A DNA stretch of 64,000 nucleotides from Micromonospora haikouensis (GCF_900091595.1 NZ_FMCW01000001.1:281706-345705), one strand, 5' to 3'. Numbered from the stretch's first letter, positions 25,196 to 34,773 are shown. Program-made: numbers and translations. The notes: generated by a model from the sequence alone, not told the origin.

Positions 25196-28100
25196 GTGTA
25201 TCTCAAGAGCCTGACGGTGAAGGGGTTCAAATCCTTCGCCTCCGCGACGACGCTGAAGCTGGAGCCGGGGATCACCTGCGTGGTCGGCCCGAACGGCTCC
25301 GGCAAGTCCAACGTCGTCGACGCCATCGCCTGGGTGCTCGGCGAGCAGGGCGCCAAGGCGCTGCGCGGCGGCAAGATGGAGGACGTCATCTTCGCCGGCA
25401 CCGCCGGGCGGGCCCCGCTGGGCCGGGCCGAGGTCACCCTCACCATCGACAACACCGACGGCGCGCTGCCCATCGAGTACACCGAGGTCTCCATCACCCG
25501 CCGGATGTTCCGCTCCGGCGAGAGCGAGTACGAGATCAACGGCGACTCCTGCCGCCTGCTCGACATCCAGGAGCTGCTGTCGGACTCCGGCATCGGCCGG
25601 GAGATGCACATCATCGTCGGCCAGGGCCGCCTCGACGGGATGCTGCACGCCAAGCCGGAGGACCGGCGGGCGTTCATCGAGGAGGCGGCCGGCGTCCTCA
25701 AGCACCGCAAGCGCAAGGAGAAGGCGCTGCGGAAGCTCGACGCGATGCAGACCAATCTCAACCGCCTGACCGACCTCACCGCCGAGCTGCGCCGCCAGCT
25801 CAAGCCGCTGGGCCGGCAGGCCGAGGTGGCCCGCCGCGCCGCCGCGATCCAGGCCAACCTGCGCGACGCCCGGCTGCGGCTGCTCGCCGACGACCTGCAC
25901 ACCCTGCGCGCCACCCTGGACCGGGAGATCGCCGACGAGAGCGCCGCGCGGGAGCGACGCCAGGAGGTCGAGGCGGAGCACACCGAGGTGCAGGGCCGGC
26001 TCGGCGAGCTGGAGGCCGCCCTCGCCTCCGACGCGCCGCTGCTCGCCGCCGCCCAGGACACCTGGTACAAGCTCTCCGCGCTCTCCGAGCGGTTCCGCTC
26101 CGTCGAGCAGCTCGCCCGCGAGCGGCTGCGCCACCTCACCGCCACGCCCGACGACGAGCGCCCCGGCCGCGACCCCGACCAGCTGGACGCCGAGGCGGAG
26201 CGGGTCCGCGAGCAGGAGGAGGAGCTGCGCGGCGCGCTCACCGACGACCAGATCCGCCTCGCCGAGGCCGTCGAACAGCGGCAGGAGCTGGAACGGCAGC
26301 TCGCCGCCGCCGAACGGGAGCTGGTCGCCGCCGCGAAGGCGATCGCCGACCGGCGCGAAGGGCTGGCCCGGCTCACCGGCCAGGTCAACTCCGCCCGCGC
26401 CCGCACCACCAGCGCGGGGGAGGAGATCGAGCGGCTCGCCGCCGCGCACGCCGACGCCCTCGCCCGCGCCGAGCAGGCGCAGGCCGACCTGGACGCCGTC
26501 GCCGAGCAGTCCACCGAGGCCGACCGGGACAACGCCGACCTCGACGACCGGCACGCCGAGGCCGTCGCCGCCCAGGAGCGGGCGCAGGCCGCCGCCCGGT
26601 CGCTCGCCGACGCGGAACGGGCTGCCGAGAAGGAAGCCGCCACGCAGAAGGCCCGCGAGGAGGCGCTCGCCATCGGCCTGCGCCGCAAGGACGGCGCGGG
26701 GGCGCTGCTGGCCCGCGCCGGCGAGGTGCCCGGCCTGCTCGGCAGCCTCGCCGGGCTGCTCACCGTCGCCCCTGGCCACTCCGCCGCGCTCGCCGCCGCG
26801 CTGGGCGGGCTCGCCGACGCGGTCGCGGTCACCGGCGTCGACGAGGCCGTCGAGGCGATGCGGCTGCTCAAGATCTCCGACGCCGGGCGGGCCGGCCTGC
26901 TCGTCGGCAGCCCCGCCGGGCCGGGCATGACCGGCGGCGCCGACGCCCTGCGCCCGAAGCTGCCCGCGCACGCCCGCTGGGCCCCCGACCTGGTCGAGTG
27001 CTCCACCGAGCTGCGCCCCGCCGTGCACCGGGCGCTGCGCGACGTGGCCGTCGTCGACGACCTCGCCGCCGCCGCCGAGCTGGTCGCCGACAACCCGGAG
27101 CTGCGCGCGGTCACCCCCGACGGCGACGTCGTCGGGGCGTACGCGGCGGCCGGCGGGTCGGCGAAGGCACCCAGCTTCATCGAGGTGCAGGCCGCCGTCG
27201 AGGAGGCCCGGGGCAACCGGCTCGCCGCCGAGCGCACCGCCGCCGAGCTGCGCGAGCAACTCGTCGAGGCGCGCGCCGAGGTCGCCGCCGCCAAGGAGGC
27301 CGTGCAGCACGCCGCCGCCGCGAAGCGGGAGGCCGAGAGCCACCGCAACGCCGCCGCCCGCCGGCTGGCGGAGCTGGGCGCCGCCGCCCGGTCGGCGAAG
27401 GCGGAGACCGACCGGCTCGGCGAGTCCCGCGCCCGCGCCGAGGCGGCCCGGGAACGGGACCTCGCCGCCCTGGCCGAGCTGGAGGAGCGGCTGCGGCTGG
27501 CCGAGGCCACCCCGATCGACGCCGAGCCGTCCACGGACGAACGCGACCAGCTCGCCGCGATGGTGCCGCAGGCCCGGCAGAACGAGATGGAGGTCCGGCT
27601 CGCCGTGCGTACCGCCGAGGAACGGGTCTCCTCGATCGCCGGCCGGGCCGACTCGCTGCGCCGGCAGGCCGCCGCCGAGCGGGCCGCGCGGGAACGCGCG
27701 GCGGCCCGACGCGCGGCCCGCGCCCGGGGCGCGACCATCGCCCGCGCGGTGGCCGGCGGCGCCCGCGAGGCGCTGGCCCGGCTCGCCGTGTCGATCGCGC
27801 GGGCCGAGGAGCACCGCGACGCCGTGGCGCGCGAGCGGGCCGCCCGCGAGGCCGAGCTGTCCGAGGTACGCGGCGCGGCGAAGCGCCTCGGCGCGGAGCT
27901 GGAGCGGCTGACCAGCCAGGTGCACCGGGACGAGGTGGCCCGCGCCGAGCAGCGGCTGCGCATCGAGCAGCTGGAGGCCAAGGCCGCCGAGGACTTCGGC
28001 CTCGACGTGGAGACGCTCCTCGCCGAGTACGGCCCGACGCAGCCCGTACCCCCGACCCAGGCCGACGTGGCGGCGGCCGAGCGGGACGGGCTGCCGGTGC

Positions 28101-28864
28101 CCGAGCCGGTCCGCTACGAGCGGCCGGTGCAGGAGAAGCGGGCCGCGAAGGCGGAACGCGAGCTGACCCTGCTCGGCAAGGTCAACCCCCTGGCGCTGGA
28201 GGAGTTCGCCGCGCTGGAGGAGCGCTACAAGTTCCTCTCCGAGCAGCTGGAGGACCTCAAGGCCACCCGCCGGGACCTGCTGACCGTGGTCAAGGACGTC
28301 GACGAGCGCATCCTGGAGGTCTTCGCCAGCGCGTTCGCCGACACCGCGCGGGAGTTCGAGCAGGTCTTCACGGTGCTCTTCCCCGGCGGCGAGGGGCGGC
28401 TGATCCTCACCGACCCCGAGGACCTGCTCACCACCGGCGTGGAGGTGGAGGCCCGGCCGCCCGGCAAGAAGATCAAGCGGCTGTCGCTGCTCTCCGGCGG
28501 CGAGCGGTCGCTGACCGCCGTGGCGATGCTGGTGGCGATCTTCCGGGCCCGGCCCAGCCCCTTCTACATCATGGACGAGGTCGAGGCGGCCCTCGACGAC
28601 GTCAACCTGGGCAGGTTGATCACGCTGCTGGCACAGTTGCGGGAGAAGAGTCAGCTGATCGTCATCACGCACCAGAAGCGGACGATGGAGATCGCCGACG
28701 CCCTCTACGGGGTGACCATGCGCAGCGGGGTCACCCAGGTGATCAGCCAGCGGCTCAACCGGGCCGAGGGGGAACAGACGCGGCCCGCCCGCGCCGCCGT
28801 CGACGGCGGCGTCGGCCGGGACGGCGACGACCAGCGGCACGGCCGCGGCGAGGAGAAACAGTAG
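25196..28864 (+). CDS. smc: Chromosome segregation protein SMC
   Basis: SMC forms the ring ATPase that organises and separates chromosomes with ScpA and ScpB. The 1222-residue protein has the N-terminal head with Walker A GPNGSGKSNVVDAI near residue 32, a long coiled coil, a hinge at about residues 500-650 (GLLGSLAGLLTVAPGHSAAL), a second long coiled coil rich in Glu/Arg/Ala, and the C-terminal head with signature LSGGERSLTAVAML and Walker B FYIMDEVEAALDDVN. GTG 25196 fits the family start MYLKSLTVKGFKSFA. It overlaps the HAD gene by one base. Confidence 0.97.
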   Translation: MYLKSLTVKGFKSFASATTLKLEPGITCVVGPNGSGKSNVVDAIAWVLGEQGAKALRGGKMEDVIFAGTAGRAPLGRAEVTLTIDNTDGALPIEYTEVSITRRMFRSGESEYEINGDSCRLLDIQELLSDSGIGREMHIIVGQGRLDGMLHAKPEDRRAFIEEAAGVLKHRKRKEKALRKLDAMQTNLNRLTDLTAELRRQLKPLGRQAEVARRAAAIQANLRDARLRLLADDLHTLRATLDREIADESAARERRQEVEAEHTEVQGRLGELEAALASDAPLLAAAQDTWYKLSALSERFRSVEQLARERLRHLTATPDDERPGRDPDQLDAEAERVREQEEELRGALTDDQIRLAEAVEQRQELERQLAAAERELVAAAKAIADRREGLARLTGQVNSARARTTSAGEEIERLAAAHADALARAEQAQADLDAVAEQSTEADRDNADLDDRHAEAVAAQERAQAAARSLADAERAAEKEAATQKAREEALAIGLRRKDGAGALLARAGEVPGLLGSLAGLLTVAPGHSAALAAALGGLADAVAVTGVDEAVEAMRLLKISDAGRAGLLVGSPAGPGMTGGADALRPKLPAHARWAPDLVECSTELRPAVHRALRDVAVVDDLAAAAELVADNPELRAVTPDGDVVGAYAAAGGSAKAPSFIEVQAAVEEARGNRLAAERTAAELREQLVEARAEVAAAKEAVQHAAAAKREAESHRNAAARRLAELGAAARSAKAETDRLGESRARAEAARERDLAALAELEERLRLAEATPIDAEPSTDERDQLAAMVPQARQNEMEVRLAVRTAEERVSSIAGRADSLRRQAAAERAARERAAARRAARARGATIARAVAGGAREALARLAVSIARAEEHRDAVARERAAREAELSEVRGAAKRLGAELERLTSQVHRDEVARAEQRLRIEQLEAKAAEDFGLDVETLLAEYGPTQPVPPTQADVAAAERDGLPVPEPVRYERPVQEKRAAKAERELTLLGKVNPLALEEFAALEERYKFLSEQLEDLKATRRDLLTVVKDVDERILEVFASAFADTAREFEQVFTVLFPGGEGRLILTDPEDLLTTGVEVEARPPGKKIKRLSLLSGGERSLTAVAMLVAIFRARPSPFYIMDEVEAALDDVNLGRLITLLAQLREKSQLIVITHQKRTMEIADALYGVTMRSGVTQVISQRLNRAEGEQTRPARAAVDGGVGRDGDDQRHGRGEEKQ

Positions 28865-29484
28865 TGGCTCGGGAACGCGCGACGGCGCTCCTGGTGGATC
28901 TCGACGGGGTGCTGCGGCGCTGGGACCCGGCGGTCGCCGCCGGCGTGGAACGGGACTACGGCCTCGCCGCGGGGGTGCTCACCGAGATCGCCATGCACTG
29001 GGGACGCCTCCAGCCGGTGCTCACCGGCCAGGTCAGCCACGCCGACTGGGTCGCCAGCGTCGCCGACGCGCTGGCCGACTCGGCCGGCGGCGAGCAGCGC
29101 GCCCGCGCCGCCGTGGAACAGTGGCAGCGCTACCGGGGCGAGGTCGACCCCGACGTGCTGGCGTTCGTGCGCGAGGTGCGGGCGGCCGGCGTACGGGTCG
29201 GGCTCGGCACCAACGGCACCGACCTGCTCGACACCGACCTCGCCGCGCTGGGCCTGACCGACGAGCTGGACGTGGTGGTCAACTCCTCCGTCGTCGGGGT
29301 GCACAAGCCGGCGAAGGAATACTTCCAGGCCGCCTGCGCGGCGCTGGACACCCCGCCGGCCCGGGTGCTGTTCGTCGACGACGAGGACTGGGCGATCCGG
29401 GGCGCGCGGGCGGCCGGGCTGTCGGCGTACCGGTGGGACGGGCCGTCGGGGCTGCGCTACCTGCGGGCGGCCCTGGCGTACTGA
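28864..29484 (+). CDS. HAD-superfamily hydrolase
   Basis: The 206-residue protein has the haloacid-dehalogenase core: motif I LLVDLDGVLRRWD with nucleophile Asp, motif II VGLGTNGTD, motif III lysine in VVGVHKPAKEYF, motif IV FVDDEDWAIRGA. It is a small cytoplasmic phosphatase of the HAD-IA group; the substrate is not evident. GTG 28864 shares one base with the smc stop, so the two are translationally linked. Confidence 0.9.
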   Translation: MARERATALLVDLDGVLRRWDPAVAAGVERDYGLAAGVLTEIAMHWGRLQPVLTGQVSHADWVASVADALADSAGGEQRARAAVEQWQRYRGEVDPDVLAFVREVRAAGVRVGLGTNGTDLLDTDLAALGLTDELDVVVNSSVVGVHKPAKEYFQAACAALDTPPARVLFVDDEDWAIRGARAAGLSAYRWDGPSGLRYLRAALAY

Positions 29485-29492
29485 GCGGTCGT

Positions 29493-29521
29493 CCCGGGGC
29501 CGGCGGGCTGCCGGCCCCGGG
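29493..29521. terminator. Bidirectional hairpin between the HAD and DinB genes
   Basis: CCCGGGGCCGGC and GCCGGCCCCGGG form a perfect 12-bp stem with a GGGCT loop, followed by TTCT. The flanking genes converge, so it can serve both. Confidence 0.75.
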
Positions 29522-29549
29522 TTCTGTCACTCGCCGGCCCCGGGGGCCG

Positions 29550-30071
29550 TCACTCGCCGGTGACGCCGTCGATGCGTTCCCGGATCAGGTCGGCGTGGCC
29601 GTTGTGCCGGGCGTACTCCTCGATCATGTGCAGGTAGACCCAGCGCAGGCTGAACGTGCGCTTCTTGGGCCCGACCTCGGTGAACGTCTCGTCGAGGGAG
29701 CGGCCCGCCGCGGCGGCGCGGGCGAGGCCGACCTCCCGGTGATAGGTGGCGAGGTCGGCCTCGGCGTCGGCGGCGCTGACGTCGTGGTCGGCGTCGGGGT
29801 TCTCCGGCGTGAAGTACGGGTAGTCGACGCGCTGCCCGGCGAAGCACTCCCGGAACCACCACGCCTCCACCTCGGCCAGGTGCCGCACCAGGCCGAGCAG
29901 GCTCAGCCCGGACGGCTCGACGCTGGGCGTGCGCAACTGCTCGGCGGTCAGCCCGGCGCACTTGAGCAGCAGGGTCTGCCGGTGGTAGTCCAGCCAGCCG
30001 TCGAGCATGGTGCGCTCGTCGCCGACGAACGGGGCGTCGCTGCGGGTGGTCTGCGGTGCTCTCCAGGTCAT
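29550..30071 (-). CDS. DinB-like (DUF664) protein
   Basis: The 173-residue protein starts MTWRAPQTTRSDAPFVGDER and has the four-helix DinB/DUF664 fold: MLDGWLDYHRQTLLLKCAGL, LLGLVRHLAEVEAWWF, and RWVYLHMIEEYARHNGHADL with metal-binding histidines. Family members include metal-dependent thiol-S-transferases such as mycothiol-dependent enzymes, so a mycothiol role is plausible but unproven. An in-frame start 12 codons upstream exists; the later ATG is chosen because the domain begins there. It is on the same strand as the MarR gene, separated by a dispersed repeat. Confidence 0.85.
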   Translation of the reverse strand: MTWRAPQTTRSDAPFVGDERTMLDGWLDYHRQTLLLKCAGLTAEQLRTPSVEPSGLSLLGLVRHLAEVEAWWFRECFAGQRVDYPYFTPENPDADHDVSAADAEADLATYHREVGLARAAAAGRSLDETFTEVGPKKRTFSLRWVYLHMIEEYARHNGHADLIRERIDGVTGE

Positions 30072-30141
30072 CCGCCCATCCTGGCGGCTACCCCCGACAG
30101 CGGCCACCGCATTGCGCCGCCGTCCGGCGCGACGCGGGGTG

Positions 30142-30195
30142 TTAGGAAGGGGCCCTTCCTATACAGAAAGCGTTAACAGGGGGCCCTTCCTTGCA
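30142..30195 (-). repeat. Stop-codon-proximal GGGCCC-rich repeat, copy B
   Basis: Read on the minus strand it begins TGCAAGGAAGGGCCCCCTGT two bases after the stop of the MarR gene, then TTAACGC, a TTTCTGTATA spacer and a second arm AGGAAGGGGCCCTTCCT that is itself palindromic. It matches copies at 2077-2129 and 38881-38932 in order and orientation. Confidence 0.85.
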
Positions 30196-30197
30196 CC

Positions 30198-30638
30198 TCA
30201 GTCGAGGGCGTCGTTGAAGCGGCGCAGCAGGCGGCCGAAGTCCTCCACGTCCCGTCTCGACCAGCTCTCCACTATGCGCCGGAACATGGCCAGCCGGGTC
30301 GCCCGGGCGGCGTCGAACCGGCGCTGCCCCTCCTCGGTCAGGGTGAGCCGCCACGCCCGGCGGTCCTCCGGCTCGGGCTCCCGGCGCACCAGCCCGAGCG
30401 CCTCCAGGCCGTTGATCTGCCGGCTGAGCGTTCCCTTGCTGATCCCGAGCCGGGCCGACAGGTCGGTCAGCCGGGTCGCGTCCGACCGGCGCAGCCACAG
30501 CAGCAGCCCGTACGCGTTCTGGTCCAGGTCGGGGTGCACCTCGCGGGCGACCTCGAAGGAGAGCGAGCGGCCCCGGCGCAGCAGCGCGGTCAACTCGTGC
30601 TCGACGAACCGCAGGATCTCCGGGGAATGATCGTCCAC
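30198..30638 (-). CDS. MarR family transcriptional regulator
   Basis: The 146-residue protein has a winged helix at residues ~50-110: LLLWLRRSDATRLTDLSARL, GISKGTLSRQINGLEALGLV and RREPEPEDRRAWRLTLTEEG. Flanking helices form the dimer. MarR proteins usually repress a nearby gene and release on binding phenolic or lipophilic ligands. The candidate targets here are DinB downstream, or the PhoD-like gene upstream on the same strand. GTG 30638 is chosen to begin VDDHSPEILRF. The stop codon is followed after two bases by a dispersed repeat. Confidence 0.88.
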   Translation of the reverse strand: MDDHSPEILRFVEHELTALLRRGRSLSFEVAREVHPDLDQNAYGLLLWLRRSDATRLTDLSARLGISKGTLSRQINGLEALGLVRREPEPEDRRAWRLTLTEEGQRRFDAARATRLAMFRRIVESWSRRDVEDFGRLLRRFNDALD

Positions 30639-30664
30639 GCCGCAAGGGTACGGGCGCGACGGGC

Positions 30665-32383
30665 TCAGCCCTCGGAGGCGAGCCGCCTTCGGAACACCGT
30701 TCGCAGGTGCCCGTCGCCGGTGGTGCCCTCGATCGTCACGTCGGCGGTGCGTCCGGTGTGGGCGAGGGTGGCCACCGCGTTGCCGAAGTACGGGCCGGCC
30801 AGCTTGCGCCAGCGCACGCTCGGGCGGCGTACCCCGGCGCAGCGGGCCAGCGCGCGGGTGGCCCCGGCCGGCCCCGGCGACCAGCCCAGCCGCATCAGCG
30901 GGCGCATCGCCGCCGGCACCTGGTTGTGGATCGGCGAGCAGGTGAGCTGGTGCACGGGGGTGTGCACCGCCGGGTCGGGGAAACGGGCCCGGGCCACGTA
31001 CGAGTGGTGCACGTCGCCCGACAGCACGCTGATCGACGCCGGCGGCGGGTACGCCGGCCCCGCGCCGACCCGGTCGCCGGTGTGCCCGGCCGGGCCGCTG
31101 CCCAGCCGCGCGAAGAGCGCGCCGAGGGCGTCGAAGGAACGGCGGAACGCCGCCCAGTGCTCCAGGTCGAGCGCCCGGCGCAGCCGCTCGGCGAACCCGG
31201 CCACCCAGCGGTGCCGGGAGTCGGCGAGCTTCTCGTTCCACGCCTCCACGTGGTGGATGCCCGGCGGCAGCAGCCAGGGCAGCGACGCGCCGACGACGAG
31301 GTGGTCGTAGACGCCGTGCGCCCGGTCGAGGAACCAGGACCACTCGCCGGGCGGCAGCATCGCCCGGTTGCCCCGCTCCAGCACCCGGCTGCACCGGTTG
31401 TCGAGCATCACCAGCCGCGTGCGCCCCAGGTCCAGGGCGTAGCTCCACTGGTACTGCACCGCGCGCCAGCGTTCGGTGTCGTGCGCCTCGTCGGCCTCCC
31501 TGTCGACCCGGGCGCCGAACTCGCGCAGCACCTCGGTGGCGTCCGACGCGGCGGCGGTGACCTTCCGGTAGACGGGGTCGGCGGCGATCTCGTCGGGGTC
31601 GAGGTTGCCCAGGTGCTGGTAGACCCAGTAGGAGGCCAGGCCGCTGCCGATCCGCTCGGCCCACCAGGGCTGGGCGCGCATGTCGTCGCGCCACGACGCG
31701 GAGGTGTTCCAGTCGTCGATCACCTCGTGGTCGTCGAAGATCATCACGCTGGGCACGGTCGAGAACAGCCAGCGGATCTCCGGGTCACGCCACGACTCCA
31801 GGTAGAGCTTGGTGTATTCGTCGAAGCTGACCACCTGCGTCGCCGGGGCGCCCTCCGGCCGCCTGCGCCGCCGCTTGAGCAGCCGCCGCACCGTCGGCGA
31901 GGTCTCGTCGGCGTAGACCTGGTCGCCGAGCAGCACCAGCAGGTCGGGCTGGGCGTCGGCCCGGCCCGGGTCGGCCATCAACCGCCGGGCGTACGCGTCG
32001 AGCGCGTCCGGGGGCAGCTTGCGGGCGGTCGAGTGCTGGGTGGTCTCCCGGCAGGAGCCGAAGACCAGGCGCACCGGCTGGTCCCGGTCGTCGGCGGCGC
32101 GGGTGCGGATCACGCTGGGTGGGAAGGCGGACCGGGGCTCCGGCCAGGCGAGCTCCTCGTCGATCAGCACCTCGTACGTCGTCGCGCTGTCCGGGGTGAG
32201 CCCCTCGACGACGACGAGCGCGTAGTGGTGGTCGTACGCGGAGAAGGTGGTCGCGACCCCCTCGGCGCCGTCGGCCGTGCGGACCCGGACCGTCGCGGGC
32301 GCGCTGGTCTCCACCCAGACGGTGGCCCGCGTGCCGACGACCCGGCGCAGCAGCGGGCCGATGAGCAGGCGGGGAGCCGGCAT
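30665..32383 (-). CDS. PhoD-like alkaline phosphatase D-family phosphoesterase
   Basis: The 572-residue protein has an N-terminal fibronectin-like domain (VGTRATVWVETSAPATVRVR) and a metallophosphatase domain with VRLVFGSCRETTQHST, PDLLVLLGDQVYADE, MIFDDHEVIDDWNTSAS, LVMLDNRCSR and SVLSGDVHHSYVAR, holding the metal ligands of the PhoD family. There is no Tat or Sec signal peptide, unlike typical secreted PhoD, so it is probably cytoplasmic and acts on an intracellular phosphodiester or monoester. It is a single gene, 26 bases upstream of the MarR start on the same strand. Confidence 0.85.
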   Translation of the reverse strand: MPAPRLLIGPLLRRVVGTRATVWVETSAPATVRVRTADGAEGVATTFSAYDHHYALVVVEGLTPDSATTYEVLIDEELAWPEPRSAFPPSVIRTRAADDRDQPVRLVFGSCRETTQHSTARKLPPDALDAYARRLMADPGRADAQPDLLVLLGDQVYADETSPTVRRLLKRRRRRPEGAPATQVVSFDEYTKLYLESWRDPEIRWLFSTVPSVMIFDDHEVIDDWNTSASWRDDMRAQPWWAERIGSGLASYWVYQHLGNLDPDEIAADPVYRKVTAAASDATEVLREFGARVDREADEAHDTERWRAVQYQWSYALDLGRTRLVMLDNRCSRVLERGNRAMLPPGEWSWFLDRAHGVYDHLVVGASLPWLLPPGIHHVEAWNEKLADSRHRWVAGFAERLRRALDLEHWAAFRRSFDALGALFARLGSGPAGHTGDRVGAGPAYPPPASISVLSGDVHHSYVARARFPDPAVHTPVHQLTCSPIHNQVPAAMRPLMRLGWSPGPAGATRALARCAGVRRPSVRWRKLAGPYFGNAVATLAHTGRTADVTIEGTTGDGHLRTVFRRRLASEG

Positions 32384-32532
32384 GGGGAACCTCCAGGAGA
32401 CGAGACGATCTCATCATTTCTACCCGGTCGGCCGTCGCGCCACCCCTGGCCGCCGCGAGCGTACCCGCAGCTCGCACCCCCGTCGGTAGCGGTGGCTGGG
32501 ACGTCGTCGCCGGCATCTGACAGGATTTCGGC

Positions 32533-33720
32533 ATGACGGAATACCTCCTCATCGCGCTCGCCCTGCTCGGCGTGCTGATCCTCGGCGGCCTCGGGCTGGT
32601 GGTGCCGCGGCTGCGTCGGCGCCCGCAACCGCCGCTGCCGGAGACGGAGGTGGACACCCGGGCCGGGCAGGACCTCGCCGGGCCGCCCGTCGAGGCGCCG
32701 GAGGCGGACCTCGCCACGGGGATCCTGGTCGAGCCCCCGCCCGTGGTGGAGGCGCCGCCCGCCGTCGAGGTGCCCGAGCCGACCGCCGGCCGGCTGGTGC
32801 GGCTGCGGTCCCGGCTGTCCCGTTCGCAGAACGCCTTCGGCAAGGGCCTGCTCGGCCTGCTCAGTCGGGACCGGCTCGACGAGGACACCTGGGAGGAGAT
32901 CGAGGACAGCCTGATCACCGCCGACGTCGGCATCGACTCGACCCGCCAGATCGTCGACCGGCTGCGCGAGCGGACCCGGGTGCTGGGCACCCGCACCGTC
33001 GACGAGCTGCGCGCCCTGCTCGCCGCCGAGCTGGTCGAGGCCCTCGACCCGGCCCTGGACCGGTCGCTGCGCACCGCGCCGTCCGACGGGGTGCCGGCGG
33101 TGGTGCTGGTGGTCGGCGTCAACGGGGCCGGCAAGACCACCACCTGCGGCAAGATCGCCCGGGTGCTGGTCGCCGACGGCCGCAGCGTGCTGCTCGGCGC
33201 GGCCGACACGTTCCGCGCCGCGGCCGCCGACCAGTTGGAGACGTGGGGCGGCCGGGTCGGCGCGGAGACCGTCCGCGGCCCGGAGGCCGCCGACCCGGCC
33301 AGCGTGGCGTTCGACGCGGTGAAGCGCGGCATCGACACCGGCGTCGACACGGTGCTGATCGACACCGCCGGCCGGCTGCAGAACAAGGTCGGCCTCATGG
33401 ACGAGCTGGGCAAGGTCAAGCGGGTCGTGGAGAAGCACGGGCCGATCGACGAGACCCTGCTGGTGCTCGACGCCACCACCGGCCAGAACGGCCTGGAGCA
33501 GGCCCGGGTCTTCACCGAGGTGGTCAACGTGACCGGGGTGGTGCTGACCAAGCTCGACGGCACCGCCAAGGGCGGCATCGTCATCGCCGTGCAGCGCAAG
33601 CTCGGCATCCCCGTCAAGCTGGTCGGGCTCGGCGAGGGCAAGGACGACCTCGCCCCGTTCGACCCGGCGCAGTTCGTCGACGCGCTGCTCGGCACCGAGC
33701 CGCTCGCCCGCGACGCGTAA
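32533..33720 (+). CDS. ftsY: Signal recognition particle receptor FtsY
   Basis: FtsY docks Ffh-bound ribosomes at the membrane. The 395-residue protein has an N-terminal hydrophobic segment (EYLLIALALLGVLILGGLG, residues ~3-22), an acidic/Pro-rich A region, and the NG GTPase: GVNGAGKTTTCGKIA, ADTFRAAAADQLETW, DTAGRLQNK and TKLDGTAKGG. ATG 32533 lies 6 bases after CAGGAT, consistent with a leaderless start. Its partner ffh is 5 kb downstream. Confidence 0.97.
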   Translation: MTEYLLIALALLGVLILGGLGLVVPRLRRRPQPPLPETEVDTRAGQDLAGPPVEAPEADLATGILVEPPPVVEAPPAVEVPEPTAGRLVRLRSRLSRSQNAFGKGLLGLLSRDRLDEDTWEEIEDSLITADVGIDSTRQIVDRLRERTRVLGTRTVDELRALLAAELVEALDPALDRSLRTAPSDGVPAVVLVVGVNGAGKTTTCGKIARVLVADGRSVLLGAADTFRAAAADQLETWGGRVGAETVRGPEAADPASVAFDAVKRGIDTGVDTVLIDTAGRLQNKVGLMDELGKVKRVVEKHGPIDETLLVLDATTGQNGLEQARVFTEVVNVTGVVLTKLDGTAKGGIVIAVQRKLGIPVKLVGLGEGKDDLAPFDPAQFVDALLGTEPLARDA

Positions 33721-33727
33721 CCTCGCA

Positions 33728-34591
33728 GTGACCAGTGACGATCGCGCCTACGCCGGGTGGCGCGAGGACCGCCACCCCGCGCCGGGCCTCGGGAGACCGT
33801 ACGTGACTTCGCAGGAGATCCCGCTGCACGGCGGGAACGTCAGCACCGTCGTCCGGGTCGGCGACACCGTCCGGCGCAACGCCGGCCCGTGGACGCCGTC
33901 CGTGCACGCCCTGCTGCGCCACCTGGAGTACGTCGGGTTCACCGGCGCGCCCCGGGCGCTCGGCATGGACGAGCGCAACCGGGAGGTCCTGTCGTACCTG
34001 GAGGGGGAGTGCGGGGAATACCCGCTGGCCCCGCACTGGGTCACCGACGAGGCGCTGGTGACGGTCGCCACCATGCTGCGGATGTTCCACGACGCCCAGT
34101 ACGGTTTCGCCCCGCCGCCCGGGGCGGTGTGGCGCTCGTTCGGCCCGCCGCCGCCGGACACCGAGGTGATCTGCCACCACGACGCCGCCCCGCACAACGT
34201 GATCTGGCGGCCGGACGGCACCCTCGGGCTGATCGACTTCGACCTCGCCTCGCCGGGCGCGCGGATCTACGACGTGGCGTACGCGGCGTGGACCTGGGTG
34301 CCGATCTTCTCCGACCGGGACTCGATCACCCTCGGCTGGCGGCACCCGGACCGGCCGCGCCGGCTGCGGCTGTTCGCCGACGCGTACGGGCTGATCCCGC
34401 GCGACCGGCACCGGCTGGTGCGCACGATCCGCAAGCGCGTCGTGGACCACGTCGAGGGGATCCGCCGGATGGCCGCCGCGGGTGAGCCGGCGTTCGTCCG
34501 GATCGTGCACAAGGGTCACCTCCGCCGCCCGATGCGCGATCTGCGCCTGTTGGACTACGAACGGCACGCGTTGGAGTACGCGCTGCGCTGA
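33728..34591 (+). CDS. Aminoglycoside phosphotransferase-like kinase
   Basis: The 287-residue protein has the APH/ChoK kinase fold: VVRVGDTVRRNAGPWTPSVH in the N lobe, catalytic loop VICHHDAAPHNVIW with the Brenner-type HxDxxxxN, and the metal site LGLIDFDLASPGARIYDVAY. APH-family proteins phosphorylate antibiotics, choline or other small alcohols; with no resistance context this is probably not a resistance gene. GTG 33728 is 8 bases after the ftsY stop; the GTG at 33803 is a plausible alternative since the domain starts there. It is likely cotranscribed with ftsY. Confidence 0.85.
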   Translation: MTSDDRAYAGWREDRHPAPGLGRPYVTSQEIPLHGGNVSTVVRVGDTVRRNAGPWTPSVHALLRHLEYVGFTGAPRALGMDERNREVLSYLEGECGEYPLAPHWVTDEALVTVATMLRMFHDAQYGFAPPPGAVWRSFGPPPPDTEVICHHDAAPHNVIWRPDGTLGLIDFDLASPGARIYDVAYAAWTWVPIFSDRDSITLGWRHPDRPRRLRLFADAYGLIPRDRHRLVRTIRKRVVDHVEGIRRMAAAGEPAFVRIVHKGHLRRPMRDLRLLDYERHALEYALR

Positions 34592-34623
34592 GCCCCGCCC
34601 CGTCCGGCGGTCGTGAGGTTTTC

Positions 34624-34683
34624 TTCACACGTCCGAAACACAGCGTCACGGGCCGGAAATCGCGTGGTGACGCTGAAGGAAAC
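34624..34683 (+). promoter_or_regulatory. GlnR operator upstream of amtB
   Basis: Three consecutive a/b half-site pairs match the actinobacterial GlnR box (gTnAc-n6-GaAAc): TTCAC-6-GAAAC (34624-34639), GTCAC-6-GAAAT (34645-34660) and GTGAC-7-GAAAC (34667-34683). They lie about 90-150 bases before the amtB start. GlnR activates amtB-glnK-glnD under nitrogen limitation in Streptomyces and relatives, so the same control is expected here. Confidence 0.75.
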
Positions 34684-34773
34684 AGGAGGCGACCAAGCTT
34701 CCGCGCAACCGGCGTACGGGCGACGCTGCCCCGGAAGCCGCGAAGGAGGGAACTTCACCTTTAGGAGGCCAGC

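Noticed and set aside
25006..27981. Long minus-strand reading frame (about 990 codons) opposite smc
   Set aside because: It is a GC-rich shadow of the smc codons, Ser/Arg/Ala-rich, with no motif and no ribosome site. Similar long shadows opposite glnD, recG and the vWA gene were discarded for the same reason.
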